Positions 38,515 to 47,044 of a DNA stretch of 64,000 nucleotides are shown here, in pieces. Position numbers and translations under genes: made by a program. Every line of letters starts with the position of its first letter. Position 1 is the first letter of the stretch. Below the pieces are notes generated by a model that was given only the letters and a program-made list of their open reading frames with translations, was not told the origin of the DNA and ran no database searches. The DNA comes from Carboxylicivirga linearis (GTDB lineage: Bacteria; Bacteroidota; Bacteroidia; Bacteroidales; Marinilabiliaceae), in assembly GCF_018271995.1 (NCBI RefSeq), contig NZ_JAGUCO010000006.1, positions 124,001-188,000 on the forward strand. Direction: 5' to 3'.

Positions 38515-38587
38515 CACGGGAGGAGCGACTCGAACGCCCGACACCTGGTTTTGGAGACCAGTGCTCTACCAACTGAGCTACACCCGT
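38515..38587 (-). tRNA. tRNA-Trp (anticodon CCA)
   Basis: 73 nt with a standard D-arm, anticodon stem CTGGT/ACCAG with loop CTCCAAA (anticodon CCA), T-arm with TTCGAGT and discriminator G as expected for bacterial tRNA-Trp. CCA is not encoded. The acceptor stem ACGGGTG/CTCCCGT has a T-T mismatch at position 6-67. It is not followed by secE, the usual neighbour of tRNA-Trp in Bacteroidota, so it may be an extra copy. Confidence 0.93.
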
Positions 38588-38716
38588 AAATTTGTATTTT
38601 TATCAGCACTGCCTTTGCTAATGCGGATGCAAAAATAGGACAAAATCTGATATTTCAAATTCTTTATCCACATTTTTATTTTTCAGGTATTGATCGGGCT
38701 CTTTATCCCAGAAACA

Positions 38717-38747
38717 TTGTCGATCCCGCCATTTGATTGTATCTTAG
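38717..38747 (+). promoter_or_regulatory. promoter of the TPR lipoprotein gene
   Basis: TTG (38717-38719), 20 bases, then TATCTTAG (38740-38747), one mismatch to TAnnTTTG. Transcription would start near 38754, 28 bases before the chosen ATG at 38782. Confidence 0.5.
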
Positions 38748-38781
38748 CACGATATTTAAAACACTCGAAAAATTACATAGA

Positions 38782-39651
38782 ATGAAGAAATATCTGATTT
38801 TGAGTTTAAGTGCCCTTTTATTTGCCTGTAACCCACTTAATAAGTTACCAGGACTTCAATCAGGTGCCGAACAAGCATTTTCCTCCAATGATTTTCAAAA
38901 ATCTTATACCCTCTATAAACAGTACATCGAACTGGCCAATAATAATGATACTGAAGTAAGTGACAATATTTATCTAAAACTGGCACAAGTTTCGGGTGAA
39001 TTAGGTAAAATGGAAGAAGCCAGTAAACTTTATTATTCATTGCTTGAGAAAAATGAAAGCAGTGAATTAATCAACGAATTTGCCACTCTGCTACAAAGCA
39101 AAGGAACCAATCAGCAAGAGATTGATTTATGGAATAAATTTGAATTGGATGACGAGAACCTTAAATCAACCAAAGTAGATCGCTTGATCAATCTATACTC
39201 AAAAACCGAAAGTTACGATGCCGTAATAGAAGTGGTTGCCAACAAGGGTAATATTGCTTTAAGTAACGATGCCACCATGCAATATATTACTGCTCTTGAA
39301 AATACTGATAGTAAAATAGAAGCAGCTAAAGTCTGTAATCAATTAGTAAAAGAACAACCCGATTATATCCCTGCATTGGAATGGAAAGGAAAGTACTATT
39401 ACGAAAAAGCTGATGCTCGCTATAAAGCTGAAATGGCTAAATACAACAAAAACAAAAATGCTACTACTTACGCTTACTTATTACGCGATTTAAAGAAGGT
39501 ATCAGCTGACTTCCGCGTAGCACGCGACACCTTTGAAACTTTGCGTAAGTATGATGCCGAGAATAAGTCGTATATTAAATACCTAAAGAACTGTTATCTG
39601 CGACTGGAACAAAAAGCAGAAGCCGCTAAAATGGACAGATTATTAAAATAA
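38782..39651 (+). CDS. TPR-repeat lipoprotein of unknown function
   Basis: 289 residues from the ATG at 38782. The lipobox is 'LFAC' with Cys16 as anchor, followed by 'NPLNKLPGLQ'. The rest is helical and built of TPR-like pairs ('YKQYIELANNN', 'LAQVSGELGKMEEASKLYYSLL'), ending in a Lys-rich helical segment. The upstream in-frame ATG at 38737 falls before the predicted transcription start. The gene stands alone between a promoter and a strong terminator. Such lipoproteins often scaffold envelope machinery, but nothing here points to a partner. Confidence 0.72.
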   Translation: MKKYLILSLSALLFACNPLNKLPGLQSGAEQAFSSNDFQKSYTLYKQYIELANNNDTEVSDNIYLKLAQVSGELGKMEEASKLYYSLLEKNESSELINEFATLLQSKGTNQQEIDLWNKFELDDENLKSTKVDRLINLYSKTESYDAVIEVVANKGNIALSNDATMQYITALENTDSKIEAAKVCNQLVKEQPDYIPALEWKGKYYYEKADARYKAEMAKYNKNKNATTYAYLLRDLKKVSADFRVARDTFETLRKYDAENKSYIKYLKNCYLRLEQKAEAAKMDRLLK

Positions 39652-39672
39652 GATATCACACCACAAATATTC

Positions 39673-39700
39673 AAAACCGAAGTTTACGCTTCGGTTTTTT
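39673..39700 (+). terminator. intrinsic terminator
   Basis: A 10-bp stem AAAACCGAAG/CTTCGGTTTT with loop TTTACG and a T-run to 39700, 21 bases past the stop of the TPR lipoprotein gene. Confidence 0.9.
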
Positions 39701-39780
39701 ATTGCGAAAATGTAAGTGTTGAATCATTGCATTTATCCCAGATACTAACAGGTTTGCCTTTTTAATTTTGACAATGATTT

Positions 39781-41904
39781 CTACTCCTTCTCACTCATAC
39801 TTCTGGCCTGTTTCAGCAGCTTATTACTAACACCGGCAATATTATAAAACAGGCGTAATTGCTGACGCTTCTTTTCATTATTTAAATCATCAATACGATC
39901 GCGCATCGTCATTAACATCTCTTTTAACGAATGTTTATCAACATCTTCTTTTCCTTCAATAATATCCGCTGCTCTATTCAGCGCTTCATTAATTTGAACA
40001 GCTAGTTCGTTATATCCATCAACAATTAACGGATCGGTATCTCGTCGAGCTCCAAAAGCAGAAATATATGAAACCAATGCATGATTCAAATAAGTTAGTG
40101 TAAAAGCCTGCTCCATCATAAAACGTTGTTTCCTGGGCTCAAGCCTCATACTCTGCCACGAAAGCGTTAACTGATTATCGGCCTTATGTGCTTCGCGTCG
40201 AGCCACACGGTAATCGTAATCATCCACTCCCTCGTTGGGTTTATGCGCTTTTACAACCGTTGAAAAATACTCTGCATTTTTACGAAGTGCACTGGATAAT
40301 AATCCTGGGAGTCGACGATATTGCCAATCGGGCCACAGAACACGAATAGACAGAATGGCCAAAGTAGCACCAAGAATTGTATCAAGCATACGCGGAAACA
40401 TCACAGCAATACCCGAATCGGTTATAAGATTATTACTCGAAAGCACATAAATAGTAATAAAAACCACTGCAAAAGCATAATTAGCCTGGCGATAAAAGAA
40501 AAACCAAAATGCCGAAGCCAGCAACATAATCACCTGACCGCTATCGGTAGGTAGAATCTGTATAACCGACACTCCAATTACTACACCCGCCATCGTTCCC
40601 ATCACACGTTGGAATAAACGTTTTCGTGTTTCGCTATACGTTGGCTGGTTGACAAACAAAGCTGTTAGTACAATCCACTCTCCTTTTTCAATCTGGAAAT
40701 AAGTGGCAATAATATACCCAACCAAAAAACAAGTACTTAAGCGGATAGCATATCGTAAGCGAGGATGTTGAAAACTCAACTGATCTTTTATACGCTGAAA
40801 TAGTGTACGAGTGTCCTGGCGCAGGCGAGGTGGTGATGTACTTTTTTCCGGTTCATTAAAATGTTCTAATGATTGATGCGAGCGTGTAAGGTTGTGAAAA
40901 AGAAGAATCAATAACTGCTTATCTTCTTCTGCCATTTTATCTATTTCAAACTCTAATGCACTTACTAACCATCCAATAGAAACCGGATGATTGTATCGCT
41001 CACCTGTTAATAAATTTTTTGAGGCTAAACGACAGGCATGTGCCAGCTGATGCAGCAACTCACCAAACCCTTCCAGAATTTCTTTATACTCAATTTTCTT
41101 GCCTAGTTTTTCGTACCGCTCTTGTGATGATGCAGCTCTCTCATGCAAACTTTGTAATAACATAAACCTTTGCAGATATGGCATCAGAACTTTAGGATCG
41201 TTCACCTCTTCACCATAACTATTGAGCACTTCCTTGCATTTCTCAAGCAAGTTAACCACCTGAACATTTAAGATGGCCAAATGCCCTCCTACTACATTTT
41301 CTTCTTGTCCATCACTGGGAAACAATTTTGCTTTCGCATCCAGATAATCTGCTAAGGCTAAATAACCCCGAGCCAAACGCTCATCTAACAATCGCGTTGG
41401 TTTAAAATAAAGTAAGATCAACGAAAAAATACCATAGATAACCGCACCTGCAACTAATAAAATTGGCTCCCAATACCATTCGGGGCTGTAATGCATGCCC
41501 AGCATTGCATAAATACTTACCAAAATAGCCCCATAAGAAATGCCTCGGTAACGCTCACTCATCCCTCCTATCAGCACAAACGTAATAGTTGCTAACACAA
41601 AGCCTACTCCGAAAATAATAGGATAAGGTCGTAACAGAACAACCGAAAAAGTAGTGATTAAGAATCCACCCCAGGTTAACAATAAAGCCTTGATTCTTCC
41701 TTTGGGATGGTCATCTGTTTCGGCCAAACCACCTGCTACAACACCCAATGCCAGGGTAGATCCAAAATAAGGATATCCCAAAGCCACAAGAGGGATGACC
41801 AAAACAGCCATTGCTACTGTTACCTTTGTAGAATAAAGCAAATCGGGGTTGCGCCACATTTTAATGCGAAGACGATGTAAGTATGGAAAAGCTATTCGCG
41901 CCAT
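39781..41904 (-). CDS. FUSC/YccS-like inner membrane protein
   Basis: 707 residues with the duplicated layout of the FUSC/YccS family. A first block of about six membrane segments (about 25-170) is followed by a cytoplasmic helical domain (about 170-390), a second membrane block (about 390-515, e.g. 'GEWIVLTALFVNQPTYSETRKR', the recognisable FUSC_2 segment) and a C-terminal helical domain. Members are related to aromatic acid exporters (AaeB) and fusaric acid resistance proteins, but the YccS branch has no proven substrate. No membrane-fusion partner is next to it, so a complete AaeAB-type pump is unlikely here. A full -7 match lies about 115 bases upstream. Confidence 0.85.
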   Translation of the reverse strand: MARIAFPYLHRLRIKMWRNPDLLYSTKVTVAMAVLVIPLVALGYPYFGSTLALGVVAGGLAETDDHPKGRIKALLLTWGGFLITTFSVVLLRPYPIIFGVGFVLATITFVLIGGMSERYRGISYGAILVSIYAMLGMHYSPEWYWEPILLVAGAVIYGIFSLILLYFKPTRLLDERLARGYLALADYLDAKAKLFPSDGQEENVVGGHLAILNVQVVNLLEKCKEVLNSYGEEVNDPKVLMPYLQRFMLLQSLHERAASSQERYEKLGKKIEYKEILEGFGELLHQLAHACRLASKNLLTGERYNHPVSIGWLVSALEFEIDKMAEEDKQLLILLFHNLTRSHQSLEHFNEPEKSTSPPRLRQDTRTLFQRIKDQLSFQHPRLRYAIRLSTCFLVGYIIATYFQIEKGEWIVLTALFVNQPTYSETRKRLFQRVMGTMAGVVIGVSVIQILPTDSGQVIMLLASAFWFFFYRQANYAFAVVFITIYVLSSNNLITDSGIAVMFPRMLDTILGATLAILSIRVLWPDWQYRRLPGLLSSALRKNAEYFSTVVKAHKPNEGVDDYDYRVARREAHKADNQLTLSWQSMRLEPRKQRFMMEQAFTLTYLNHALVSYISAFGARRDTDPLIVDGYNELAVQINEALNRAADIIEGKEDVDKHSLKEMLMTMRDRIDDLNNEKKRQQLRLFYNIAGVSNKLLKQARSMSEKE

Positions 41905-42019
41905 AGATTAGTTTTATGTTCAAGTTGTCTGTAAATACTCTTTCTCTTTAAGGATTTAGAGCAATTAAATGTTCTAACCTTTAATCTTTTTCAATAAAAT
42001 GGCATCCATAGCTGAAATA

Positions 42020-42027
42020 CAAAAGTA
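42020..42027 (-). promoter_or_regulatory. -7 promoter element of the FUSC gene
   Basis: The minus strand reads TACTTTTG, a full TAnnTTTG match, about 115 bases upstream of the ATG at 41904. No clear -33 TTG at the usual distance. Confidence 0.4.
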
Positions 42028-42430
42028 GCTATTTGTATATTTATTATTGATGTTTCTTTCTTTTTTCAAAAACGATTTAAACCTTTCCTATACGAGAACA
42101 CCTAAAAAACTATAATTATAGCCTCGAGCCGGCAGGCTTTTACTTTTTTACTACAGTCAAAAAAGGTACAAAAAAGTCCGCGACTGCATTAGTGCTGATT
42201 TCTGACTATTGCAGTTCTTAACTGGGGCCGGGTGATTTTCGAGTAAAACTCTCAACTTCCCGGTCTTTCTATAAAACTACCTCAATTCAGTTATCATCCT
42301 TAATGAGGCTGAATAAAAAACAGTTAATTTCTCAGACTCTTGCCAAATAATTACAAACCGTTCAATTTGTTTAGAATTGGTAGTTCGTATGTTTCATAGA
42401 TTCTCATTTTTTAATGAAACACTATGCTAG

Positions 42431-42459
42431 TTGATTTTTATTAAACATTTTTACATTTC
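42431..42459 (+). promoter_or_regulatory. promoter of the beta-propeller glycosidase gene
   Basis: TTG (42431-42433), 18 bases, then TACATTTC (42452-42459), one mismatch to TAnnTTTG, 32 bases before the ATG. Confidence 0.35.
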
Positions 42460-42490
42460 AACAGCAACATATCTTTAAATACCAAACTAA

Positions 42491-44146
42491 ATGAATAAAT
42501 CATATATCTCTTTATCGGCAATATTAATCTTTTTTGCCTCTTTGACCCATGCCCAGGTTACAGAACGCGAACGCCCTGAAGGATGGGAAAACCTGGTTTA
42601 TGGCGGACGCTTTATGGATCGTTTTCTACCAATGCCCGACCTTGGCGGTATGACAACCAAAACATGGGGTGCCGATTGTGTGATTCCCCGTGATATTAAT
42701 AATGGTATTGAAGAAGATGAGTGGAGTTATTGGGGAGGTAATACCCGGTTGGGACCTGATGGCAAGTATCATTTATTTGTTTGCCGTTGGGCTGAAAATT
42801 CGCCACACGGTCATATGGAATGGGGAAATTCCGATGTGGTTCATGCGGTTTCTGATAATTCTTACGGCCCTTTTAAGGTTATTCAGGAAATTGGCAAAGG
42901 TCATAACCCCGAATGGTATATTACCAACAGTGGTAAATATGTAATATATGTGATTGGTGGATATTACGTTTCGGATGATATAAACGGTCCGTGGGAGCGC
43001 AAAGAATTTGAATTCGACACACGCGATCGTGAAATAATCGAGGGGCTTTCGAACCTTACTTTTGCCAAACGCGAAGACGGTTCATTCCTGATGATTTGTC
43101 GCGGCGGCGGTGTTTGGATGAGTGAAGACGGTATTTCGGCATGGAAGCAGATTACTGACTCAAGAGTATACCCTCCGGTTGACGGTCGTTTTGAAGATCC
43201 ATTGATTTGGAAAACCAACGTACAGTATCACCTGATTGTAAACGACTGGCTGGGACGTATTGCCTGGTATCTGCGCTCGAAAGATGGCATCCATTGGAAA
43301 GTGGACTCGGGCGAAGCATATCTGCCGGGCATTGCTCATTATGCCGACGGTACCCGTGAAGACTGGTTTAAGTATGAACGCATCAAAGTAATGCAGGACT
43401 CATATGGAAGAGCAACACAAGCTAATTTCGCGGTGATCGACACCTTAAAATACATGGATCTTCCCAACGATAATCACAGCTCAAAATTGATTTCTATTCC
43501 TTTAACCATCGGTAAGTTGTTGACAGTCCTAAATAAAAAACCAATCACCGCTAAAACAAAAGAAATAAATGTGCTCATCCAGACTGAAGAAGGATTTGAT
43601 CCGAATACCGATATGGATATTGAATCGCTACGTTTTGGAGCTCCTGAAATGATTGATGTGGGCAAAGGCTGTCAACTTAAAAATATTCAAGCTGTTGAAG
43701 GTGGTGCTATCCTAACTTTTGATGGCGAGGGTAACGGCTTTACCAATGATAACTTTGCAGGAAAACTATTGGGTAAAGACAAGCAAGGCAACTTGTTGTT
43801 CGGATACGGCCGATTACCGGGCGTGGATTATATGGAAGCTTCTTTATCGGCTCGTAAACCTATTTACAGCGTATCAGGAATGACCGTAGATGTAGAGAAT
43901 TTCGGTCAGTCGCCCTCAGACAAAGCAAAAATTCAGGTATATCTATCTGATGGCGAAAATATGATTGAAGTAGCTGCAGGCAACATACCAGCTCTGAAAC
44001 CATACGAACGCAAAACCATTGAGCTAAAAGTAAAAAACAATCAGAAAGAAGATGATCAGTACCAATATCTGGTCATTATTAATCAAGGTAAAAAGAATGA
44101 AGTGGTGTTTAGTACCAAGTCCAAAGCTCAAAGCCCGAATGAATAA
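42491..44146 (+). CDS. secreted five-bladed beta-propeller glycoside hydrolase-like protein
   Basis: 551 residues. A signal peptide (1-21, ending 'THAQ') precedes an N-terminal region of about 320 residues with the marks of the GH43/GH117/GH130-type five-bladed propeller: 'GADCVIPRDINNG', 'WSYWGGNTRLGPDGKYHLFV', 'GKGHNPEW', 'DGRFEDPLIW' and 'YHLIVNDW'. The 'FEDP' and 'GHNPE' blades carry acidic residues where such enzymes place catalytic Asp/Glu. The C-terminal 200 residues look like one or two beta-sandwich domains. It resembles a well-conserved propeller family in Bacteroidota and Planctomycetes that is often annotated only as glycoside hydrolase. The sugar target cannot be read from sequence. 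It stands alone, with no SusCD or sulfatase next to it. Confidence 0.72.
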   Translation: MNKSYISLSAILIFFASLTHAQVTERERPEGWENLVYGGRFMDRFLPMPDLGGMTTKTWGADCVIPRDINNGIEEDEWSYWGGNTRLGPDGKYHLFVCRWAENSPHGHMEWGNSDVVHAVSDNSYGPFKVIQEIGKGHNPEWYITNSGKYVIYVIGGYYVSDDINGPWERKEFEFDTRDREIIEGLSNLTFAKREDGSFLMICRGGGVWMSEDGISAWKQITDSRVYPPVDGRFEDPLIWKTNVQYHLIVNDWLGRIAWYLRSKDGIHWKVDSGEAYLPGIAHYADGTREDWFKYERIKVMQDSYGRATQANFAVIDTLKYMDLPNDNHSSKLISIPLTIGKLLTVLNKKPITAKTKEINVLIQTEEGFDPNTDMDIESLRFGAPEMIDVGKGCQLKNIQAVEGGAILTFDGEGNGFTNDNFAGKLLGKDKQGNLLFGYGRLPGVDYMEASLSARKPIYSVSGMTVDVENFGQSPSDKAKIQVYLSDGENMIEVAAGNIPALKPYERKTIELKVKNNQKEDDQYQYLVIINQGKKNEVVFSTKSKAQSPNE

Positions 44147-44156
44147 AACCGCTGAT

Positions 44157-44188
44157 AGCTAATGGCTACTTGCTGTTAGCTTTTTTTT
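44157..44188 (+). terminator. intrinsic terminator
   Basis: AGCTAATGGC pairs with GCTGTTAGCT (two G-T pairs, short loop), followed by eight T at 44181-44188, directly after the glycosidase gene. Confidence 0.75.
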
Positions 44189-44230
44189 AGCTGACCTCAC
44201 CTATTAAATTATGAAATTTTGCTTTCGAAC

Positions 44231-44261
44231 TTGGAAAATCGATTTATGTTAGATAGATTTA
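44231..44261 (+). promoter_or_regulatory. promoter of the TPM-domain gene pair
   Basis: TTG (44231-44233), 20 bases, then TAGATTTA (44254-44261), one mismatch to TAnnTTTG, about 40 bases before the ATG at 44302. Confidence 0.45.
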
Positions 44262-44301
44262 TACTGATTAATTATCAACTTAACCTATTACTCATACATT
44301 C

Positions 44302-44742
44302 ATGAATCCTGCAAAATTCTTCAATCAGCAGCAAAAAATGGCTATTCAAAATGCCATACATAATTCTGAATTAAAAACCAGCGGTGAAATAAGAGTTCAT
44401 ATCGAGAATCATTGTGAGGCAGAACTGCTAGACCGGGCTACTGAAGTTTTTCATGTATTGCAAATGCATGAAACCGAACGAAGAAACGGAGTGTTAATAT
44501 ACCTTGCTTTGGAGGATAAAAAAGTAGCTATTATTGGCGATAAGGGAATTAATGAGGTTTCACCAGATGATTATTGGCAAAATGAGATAGCTGATATTCT
44601 CAATCACTTCAAAAACGGAGAGTTTGATATCGGAATAATTCAAGCCATAAATAAAATTGGCGATAAATTAATTGAGTTCTTCCCTATTGAAAAAAACGAT
44701 GTAAACGAATTATCCGATGAAATCTCATTCTATAACAACTAA
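44302..44742 (+). CDS. TPM-domain protein, cytoplasmic-type
   Basis: 146 residues, no signal peptide. The whole protein is one TPM domain (TLP18.3/Psb32/MOLO-1), with 'SGEIRVHIE' near 27-35, 'RNGVLIYLALEDKKVAIIGDKGI' near 57-80 and 'FKNGEFDIGIIQAI' near 109-122, all typical of the family. TPM proteins have been linked to repair or quality control of membrane complexes, but in bacteria the role is not settled. The gene overlaps the next TPM gene by 26 bases. In many Bacteroidota the pair follows a lemA gene; none is present here. Confidence 0.85.
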   Translation: MNPAKFFNQQQKMAIQNAIHNSELKTSGEIRVHIENHCEAELLDRATEVFHVLQMHETERRNGVLIYLALEDKKVAIIGDKGINEVSPDDYWQNEIADILNHFKNGEFDIGIIQAINKIGDKLIEFFPIEKNDVNELSDEISFYNN

Positions 44743-46000
44743 GCTTTTTCTTTCAGTTCTCCTGTTTTTATCATTTAATGTAGCTTCTGCTAACTCCATA
44801 TTTGACAAACCAACACCTGACCGCTTTATAAATGATTATGCCAACCTCCTAAAGGAGCATCAAATCGAACTGCTGGAAAACAAGGTTAAAGAAGTTGAGT
44901 ACAACACATCAATGCAAATTGCCATTGTTACAGTAAAGAATCTTGAAGGAATGAGACCTTCGGCCTTTACACATAAACTGGCCAACCAATGGGGTGTTGG
45001 TCAAAAATATAAAGACAATGGTATTTTAATAATGATTAAGCCTAAATACTCCAATGAAAAAGGCGAAGTTTATATTGCCGTTGGAACCGGATTAGAAAGT
45101 ACTATAACCAATAATAAGGCACAACAAATAGTTAACTCAGATCTGATTCCGAATTTAAAACAAGGTTATTTTTATGAAGGCCTTGACGAAGCGATTGATA
45201 CCATTTCTTCATACTCTGCAAGTAGTAAAAGTAAAGCATTTATTGAAAGTATATTCTCTCAAGAGTTAATCATTACACTTCTTGTCATCCTATTACTGCT
45301 TCCTCCTTTTTATTTAGTATACTTGAAAAATAGACGGGTTTCTGATGAATACTCGCATTTCTATGTAAAGGATGGATATGACGAAAAGAATCTAATTGAA
45401 CAGGTGACCTTAATGGAGGAACGTTATAATAAAAAGTACTCTAAATTTAAGAAGTTAATCATTCGATATAACTCCATAACAAAAGGTAATCTGTTTAAAT
45501 ATTCCGATAAGATAGACAACCAGATGTTCTGCTACCTATTAAACGGCCAAAACAGATACAAGCTATTTTGGGAAATGATCGATCCATTTTTCTTATTTAT
45601 TTGTGGCCTTTTATGTACTCTCGCATTAATTGCTAATCTTATTATTCTTATTTATTATGGATGGGTAGGTTTGATTATCGGACTTACAGCTATAGCGTTA
45701 ATTGTTTATGCTTTAATTAGTTTTCTGAATTCCTTTGTGGAAATGGAACAGTTTGCATTAAGAAAGAATAAAAAGTATCTGGGAGGTGTTGGCGTATCAT
45801 TATTTGCTATTAATGCATTACTAAAGAAAAACATAAAAACAACCTATAATCCTACTACCAATTCGTATTCTTACATACCACATGTCGTATTCTATACTGC
45901 TGCTTCCGGAAGTGGTTTTGGTGGAGGTATTAGTGGATTTGGAGGCGGAGGCTTCGGCGGAGGTGGTTTTAGTGGTGGAGGTGCCGGCGGAAGTTGGTAA
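44717..46000 (+). CDS. TPM-domain membrane protein with Gly-rich tail (YgcG-like)
   Basis: 427 residues. A signal peptide (about 1-25, 'NVASANS') is followed by a periplasmic TPM domain (about 28-165, with 'INDYANLL', 'TSMQIAIVTVKNLEG', 'DNGILIMIKPK', 'VGTGLE'). There is a membrane segment near 185-205, a cytoplasmic stretch, two more membrane segments near 290-340, and a C-terminal tail of Phe-Gly-Gly repeats ending 'GAGGSW'. That tail is typical of YgcG-type TPM proteins. The start lies inside the previous gene in another frame, so the two are translationally coupled. Confidence 0.87.
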   Translation: MKSHSITTKLFLSVLLFLSFNVASANSIFDKPTPDRFINDYANLLKEHQIELLENKVKEVEYNTSMQIAIVTVKNLEGMRPSAFTHKLANQWGVGQKYKDNGILIMIKPKYSNEKGEVYIAVGTGLESTITNNKAQQIVNSDLIPNLKQGYFYEGLDEAIDTISSYSASSKSKAFIESIFSQELIITLLVILLLLPPFYLVYLKNRRVSDEYSHFYVKDGYDEKNLIEQVTLMEERYNKKYSKFKKLIIRYNSITKGNLFKYSDKIDNQMFCYLLNGQNRYKLFWEMIDPFFLFICGLLCTLALIANLIILIYYGWVGLIIGLTAIALIVYALISFLNSFVEMEQFALRKNKKYLGGVGVSLFAINALLKKNIKTTYNPTTNSYSYIPHVVFYTAASGSGFGGGISGFGGGGFGGGGFSGGGAGGSW

Positions 46001-46081
46001 AACTATGCATGGTTAATAGGAATAGAATACTGAGAATGTTTCAGATAATTAAATTAGTATGAACTCTGATCCGTTAATTTT

Positions 46082-47044
46082 ATGATACATCTCCCTATCA
46101 AATACATATTTGTTCTACTCTTCTTAATTATACACCTAACAATTGATGCTCAGGATTTTTATAAAATAGATAGTATAGTTCTGCAATATCCTGATCGAAA
46201 GACATCATTGGATGAATTAGTTCATTTTATCAAAAACGATTTTGATACCGACACTGAAAAATCAAGGGCAATTTTTACATGGATAGCTCATCACATCCGC
46301 TATGATGTTAAAAAGTATCACTCCTATTTGAAATCGAAAAAAAAGAATAATAAGAACGTTAAATATAAGAACAGATTTAAATACGAGCAGAAAGTGGCCA
46401 ATAATACATATCGAAAGAGAAAAGGTATTTGTGGTGATTATTCTGTTTTGTACCAACATTTATGCGATTTGACTGGTGTTGAATGTGCAGTGATAAGTGG
46501 ATATGCCAAAACCAGCCTAAAAAATATCGGTAGTAAATCGGGCGAAAGACATGCCTGGAATGCTGTATATATCGATCATAAATGGCAATTACTTGATGTA
46601 ACATGGGCCGCAGGCTATCTTTCAGAGGATACTTTTTATCCCAGTTTTAATGATTACTATTTCTTTACAAATCCGGATATGTTCTTCTTGAAACATTTCC
46701 CAAGAAAAACCGAATGGGTTTTAACGGATAAAACGCGTGAGGATTTTAAAGATCTTCCGTTAATAAACTCCTACTTTTTATGGAGTTTGGTTAGTATAAA
46801 TCAACCAGAAAAAGGGACTATAAAAGTTGAGAATAACAAGATTGTAATATATCTCTCGAATATCAAATTTTATGATAACATATCCTACTCGTTTTATAAT
46901 CAAGGTTACGGAGAAATTGTTAAGAAAAACGCAAGTGATGATAACTGCCGCTTCGAGATAGATTATCTGTCAAAAAAGAAAGATTATCTAAGTATTTATA
47001 TCAACTCGCAACTCTTTGCTACTTATAAAATAAAGACCCGATGA
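46082..47044 (+). CDS. secreted transglutaminase-like (cysteine protease fold) protein
   Basis: 320 residues. A signal peptide (to about residue 23, 'IDAQ') precedes a transglutaminase core domain with Cys117 in 'KGICGDYSVLYQHLC', His157 in 'GERHAWNAVYID' and Asp172 in 'LLDVTWAAG'. This is the complete Cys-His-Asp triad of the CYK3-like branch. The C-terminal 110 residues form a beta-rich domain of unknown role. The basic stretch around 84-105 is unusual. The enzyme would act in the periplasm or outside, as a peptidase or amide-handling enzyme; the substrate is unknown. The stop overlaps the start of the next lipoprotein gene (ATGA). Confidence 0.82.
   Translation: MIHLPIKYIFVLLFLIIHLTIDAQDFYKIDSIVLQYPDRKTSLDELVHFIKNDFDTDTEKSRAIFTWIAHHIRYDVKKYHSYLKSKKKNNKNVKYKNRFKYEQKVANNTYRKRKGICGDYSVLYQHLCDLTGVECAVISGYAKTSLKNIGSKSGERHAWNAVYIDHKWQLLDVTWAAGYLSEDTFYPSFNDYYFFTNPDMFFLKHFPRKTEWVLTDKTREDFKDLPLINSYFLWSLVSINQPEKGTIKVENNKIVIYLSNIKFYDNISYSFYNQGYGEIVKKNASDDNCRFEIDYLSKKKDYLSIYINSQLFATYKIKTR

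Larger units (their letters stand above)
41905..42490. other. intergenic region with a possible dispersed intergenic repeat
   Basis: 586 bases between divergent genes. It holds the promoters of both. The middle part (about 42121-42190) has the look of an intergenic repeat common in marine Bacteroidota genomes, with a T-rich run (GGCTTTTACTTTTTT) followed by an A-rich complementary run (AAAAAAGGTACAAAAAAG). No gene was seen. Confidence 0.35.

Noticed and set aside
39781-41904. Aromatic acid efflux pump (AaeB) assignment
   Set aside because: No adaptor or outer membrane partner adjoins the gene, and the two-block YccS layout does not establish the substrate.
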